From an uncultured Flavobacteriales bacterium (lineage in GTDB: Bacteria > Bacteroidota > Bacteroidia > Palsa-965), in the NCBI GenBank assembly GCA_946478675.1, contig CAMLEF010000240.1, positions 1 through 7,216 of the forward strand: a stretch of 7,216 nt of DNA. Direction: 5' to 3'. The position numbers and the translations under genes are program-made. The notes under the pieces are model-generated. The model saw nothing but the letters and a program-made list of their open reading frames with translations. It searched no databases and was not told the origin of the DNA. This document shows, in pieces, positions 5,871-7,216 of the stretch. Within the stretch, counting starts at the first letter, position 1, and each line of letters opens with the position of its first letter.

Positions 5871-5943
5871 GAGTAGCCGGCCACGTAAGTATCAAATGAA
5901 ATACAGCACCCACCCCGGCGTATCGAAGCACGACAACAAAAAA
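5854..5943 (-). repeat. Palindromic element, copy C (inverted, with a different core)
   Basis: Perfect 17-bp terminal inverted repeats (TTTTTTGTTGTCGTGCT at 5854-5870 and its complement at 5927-5943). Read on the minus strand, the first 20 nt (5936-5917) and last 28 nt (5888-5861) of the body equal 5686-5705 and 5732-5759 of copy B exactly. The core between them (5889-5916) is unrelated to that of copies A and B and carries a weak GTAT/ATAC hairpin in place of the GGCGTA and GAGAA hairpins. Confidence 0.9.
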
Positions 5944-5971
5944 ACGCACCTGCTTTCACAGATGCGTTTTT
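5940..5971 (-). terminator. Rho-independent terminator of the right-hand DUF1573 unit
   Basis: Arms 5940-5952 and 5959-5971 form a 13-bp stem (AAAAACGCATCTG / CAGGTGCGTTTTT on the minus strand, one T-G wobble) with a 6-nt loop. On the minus strand it is followed by a run of T residues that merges into the end of palindromic element C. It lies 20 bp after the stop codon of the gene at 5992-6435. Confidence 0.85.
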
Positions 5972-5991
5972 AAAAATTGTCTTAACCAAAA

Positions 5992-6435
5992 TCAGTTCCC
6001 GGGGGCCGGTGCTCCCGAGGGAACAACTTTTCCTGTGATACGGACTTCGATCCAACCGTTCGGAGCGTTGGATGCGTTGCAGTAGACGGTGATCTTTTTG
6101 TCAAACATGCCCACGCGCGTTTGCGTGTCGTATTTGACTTTGAATGATGCTGATCCGCCCGGGGGGATCGGGGCTTGGGTGCCGGCATCATCCACGTGCG
6201 TGCAACCACACTGACCTTTGATCGCGGTAATCACCAGGGGTGTTTTACCGGTGTTCGTAAAGGTGAACGTGCGGACCTGTTCGCTGCCTTGCTGCACGCT
6301 GCCGAAGTCGATCACTTCGCTTTCAAACGTAATGACCGGGGCATTCGGATCCGCCTGTGCGATCGCCGCGCCGGGTTGCGCCGGCAGGCTTTTCGCGCTA
6401 ACAGCAAGAACGAGGAGGAAGAGCAGTTTTTTCAT
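5992..6435 (-). CDS. Secreted DUF1573 domain protein (last gene of the right-hand unit)
   Basis: Predicted 147-residue exported protein with a signal peptide (MKKLLFLLVLAVSAKSLPAQ) and one DUF1573 domain at about 32-138. Features: VIDFGSVQQGSE at 41-52, FTFTNTGKTPLVI at 57-69, the cysteine motif C76-G-C78-T, PIPPGGSASFKVKYD at 89-103, and a third cysteine C119 in the ITVYC strand. A short Pro/Gly tail (SGAPAPGN) follows. The DPNAPV segment before the domain is shared with the paralogue at 4181-4657. The start codon is 16 bp after the stop codon of the gene at 6452-6991, and a terminator lies just downstream, so it is the last gene of a compact operon. Function unknown. Confidence 0.93.
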   Translation of the reverse strand: MKKLLFLLVLAVSAKSLPAQPGAAIAQADPNAPVITFESEVIDFGSVQQGSEQVRTFTFTNTGKTPLVITAIKGQCGCTHVDDAGTQAPIPPGGSASFKVKYDTQTRVGMFDKKITVYCNASNAPNGWIEVRITGKVVPSGAPAPGN

Positions 6436-6451
6436 GGGGCGATGGCCTGGA

Positions 6452-6991
6452 TCAGTTGTTGACCGGAGCTCCGCCGTTGCCGGATCCGCTGCCGTTCGCC
6501 GGGAAAGGCTGCTCGGAGGGCGGCGCTTCCACTTTGCCGTGGATGTGCAGCACTGCCGGCGTGTCTTTGCCCTGGAAGGTCATCGTCACCTGCTTTTCGA
6601 AGGGCCCGATACGGTTCGTGTCGTAGCGCACTTTCACGGTTACCGTCTGACCGGGTTGAATCGGCTCTTTCGGGTATTCCGGAACGGTGCAGCCGCAGGA
6701 ACCGTGCGCTTCCTGGATGACGAGCGGGGTTTTGCCCGTGTTCGTCAGCTGGAACTCACAATACGGATTCGCGCCTTTCTGGATCGTACCGTAGTCGTGG
6801 TCCGTCGTGTTGAACTTGTAACCCTGATCGGCAGCCGGGGCGGTCGTGGTTTGCGTCGCGCCGGTGGTTGCTGCAGGGGCCGGCTTGGACTGTCCTGAAG
6901 GAGCAGGGGCCGGTTTTTGCGCCGGCGCCTGCGCGAATGAAGCGCAGGCAAGTCCGGTGCAAATTGCTGTTAAGGCCAGGATCTTTTTCAT
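6452..6991 (-). CDS. Secreted DUF1573 domain protein with N-terminal Pro/Ala/Thr-rich linker
   Basis: Predicted 179-residue exported protein. A signal peptide (MKKILALTAICTGLACASFA) is followed by a low-complexity Pro/Ala/Thr-rich linker (about 22-55) and then a DUF1573 domain (about 58-155): HDYGTIQKG at 65-73, FQLTNTGKTPLVI at 80-92, C99-G-C101-T, YPKEPIQPGQTVTVKVRYD at 106-124, and the closing strand VLHIHGKVEAP. A Gly/Asn/Pro tail ends the protein. The C16 context (GLAC) does not fit a lipobox well, so a type I signal peptide is preferred. The linker suggests a spacer between an anchor or partner and the folded domain, which is inference. It is 24 bp downstream of one DUF1573 gene and 16 bp upstream of another. 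Confidence 0.93.
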   Translation of the reverse strand: MKKILALTAICTGLACASFAQAPAQKPAPAPSGQSKPAPAATTGATQTTTAPAADQGYKFNTTDHDYGTIQKGANPYCEFQLTNTGKTPLVIQEAHGSCGCTVPEYPKEPIQPGQTVTVKVRYDTNRIGPFEKQVTMTFQGKDTPAVLHIHGKVEAPPSEQPFPANGSGSGNGGAPVNN

Positions 6992-7015
6992 GATGAAAAA
7001 GGGACGTTTTAGAGA

Positions 7016-7216
7016 TTAGTTGCCGCTTTTCGGGTCAGCAGGCTTGTTTGCCGGGGCTGCCGTTGCGGTTTTGGGCTGCTTGGGCTGGGAAGCCGGAGCT
7101 TTTGCCGGGGCGGTCGTGGTGGTACCCGTGCCCTGTGCAGGAGCCGGAGCCGGGGTTGCCGTGCCGGAACCTTGTGCAGGAGCTGCCGGAGCCGGAGCTT
7201 CGACCGTGCCTTTGAG
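7016..7216 (-). CDS. C-terminal fragment of another DUF1573 protein (cut by the window edge)
   Basis: An open frame enters from the right edge and ends at TAA (7018-7016), giving 66 residues. It begins LKGTVEAPAP, matching the closing strand of the DUF1573 domain in the neighbours (LKGNVVAPSEG and IHGKVEAPPSE). A long Pro/Ala/Thr-rich, Lys-containing tail follows (PAPAPAQGTGTTTTAPAKAP and on to DPKSGN). The start and nearly all of the domain lie outside the window, so truncation is due to the window and not to mutation. The assignment as a sixth family member rests on the LKGTVEAP strand, the same tail composition, and the 24-bp spacing to the next DUF1573 gene. A 17-bp stretch of its tail (7104-7120) also occurs exactly in that gene's linker (6834-6850). 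Confidence 0.75.
   Translation of the reverse strand, partial: LKGTVEAPAPAAPAQGSGTATPAPAPAQGTGTTTTAPAKAPASQPKQPKTATAAPANKPADPKSGN

Larger units (their letters stand above)
5436..5991. other. Gene-free stretch dominated by palindromic elements
   Basis: This 556-bp interval between two DUF1573 genes contains no credible gene; short open frames here run through the palindromes and show no protein-like pattern. It holds three related palindromic elements (5495-5578, 5679-5764, 5854-5943) spaced about 186 and 175 bp apart, two extra leading hairpins, and a terminator at 5940-5971. The spacers (5579-5661 and 5765-5841) share short blocks in the same order: TTCAAT just after the element, GAAACGC, GCAAAGCA, and a CATAG / CATCG block before the next hairpin. 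That suggests an old tandem duplication of a unit of about 180 bp. Confidence 0.75.

Noticed and set aside
5495..5943. CRISPR array
   Set aside because: There are only three copies, one of them inverted, each about 80-90 bp with spacings of about 175-186 bp. CRISPR repeats are shorter, in one orientation and evenly spaced, and no cas gene is present.
5495..5943. Integron attC cassette array
   Set aside because: The folded ends resemble attC in outline, but the GTTRRRY / RYYYAAC core sites are not found, the units between elements have no gene, and no integrase is seen.
5722..5949. Small 75-codon minus-strand frame in the gene-free stretch
   Set aside because: It is made largely of palindromic element sequence (the SSRPRNSH part is the element ends) and has no start context or protein pattern of its own.
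6939..6991. Lipoprotein signal in the DUF1573 protein at 6452-6991 (cysteine in GLAC)
   Set aside because: The residues before C16 (T-G-L-A) do not fit the usual lipobox, which needs Leu or similar at -3 and a small residue at -2. A standard signal peptidase I site after SFA fits better.

Overview
The window looks like a chromosomal segment of a member of the Bacteroidota with somewhat more than half G+C. Three things point there: a C-terminal type IX secretion (T9SS) sorting domain on the first protein, a Bacteroidota-style PLP aminotransferase with an SISKRYSACGARIG active-site motif, and a cluster of secreted DUF1573 proteins. Ribosome binding sites are weak or absent, as is usual in that phylum. 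No tRNA, rRNA, transposase, phage gene or CRISPR array was seen.

Layout. Positions 45-1619 (+) encode a secreted cytochrome c / copper type II monooxygenase (PHM-like) protein with a T9SS tail. It converges on a minus-strand block through a shared bidirectional terminator (1636-1676). The minus strand then carries, from left to right and so from downstream to upstream in transcription, a PAP2 phosphatase (1672-2343), a PLP aminotransferase (2353-3576), and DUF1573 genes at 3703-4077, 4181-4657 and 4731-5435 (the last with two domains). A 556-bp gene-free stretch (5436-5991) full of palindromic elements follows. Then come a terminator and three tightly spaced DUF1573 genes at 5992-6435, 6452-6991 and 7016 to beyond the right edge. 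The last of these is cut by the window end and only its Pro/Ala-rich C-terminus is visible.

How it fits together. The central feature is a tandem family of six secreted DUF1573 (Ig-like, ASH/MSP-type) proteins with seven recognisable domains. They appear to form two transcription units. The right-hand unit (three genes spaced 16 and 24 bp apart) ends at its own terminator at 5940-5971. The left-hand unit starts at the two-domain gene and runs toward the aminotransferase and PAP2 genes. The aminotransferase and PAP2 genes are 9 bp apart and probably cotranscribed. No biochemical role for the DUF1573 proteins can be read from sequence.

The most unexpected non-coding content is four unrelated families of self-complementary repeats. 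They lie at the PAP2 gene start, between the aminotransferase and the first DUF1573 gene, between two DUF1573 genes, and as a three-copy array at 5495-5943. In that array the third copy is inverted and has a different hairpin core between conserved ends.
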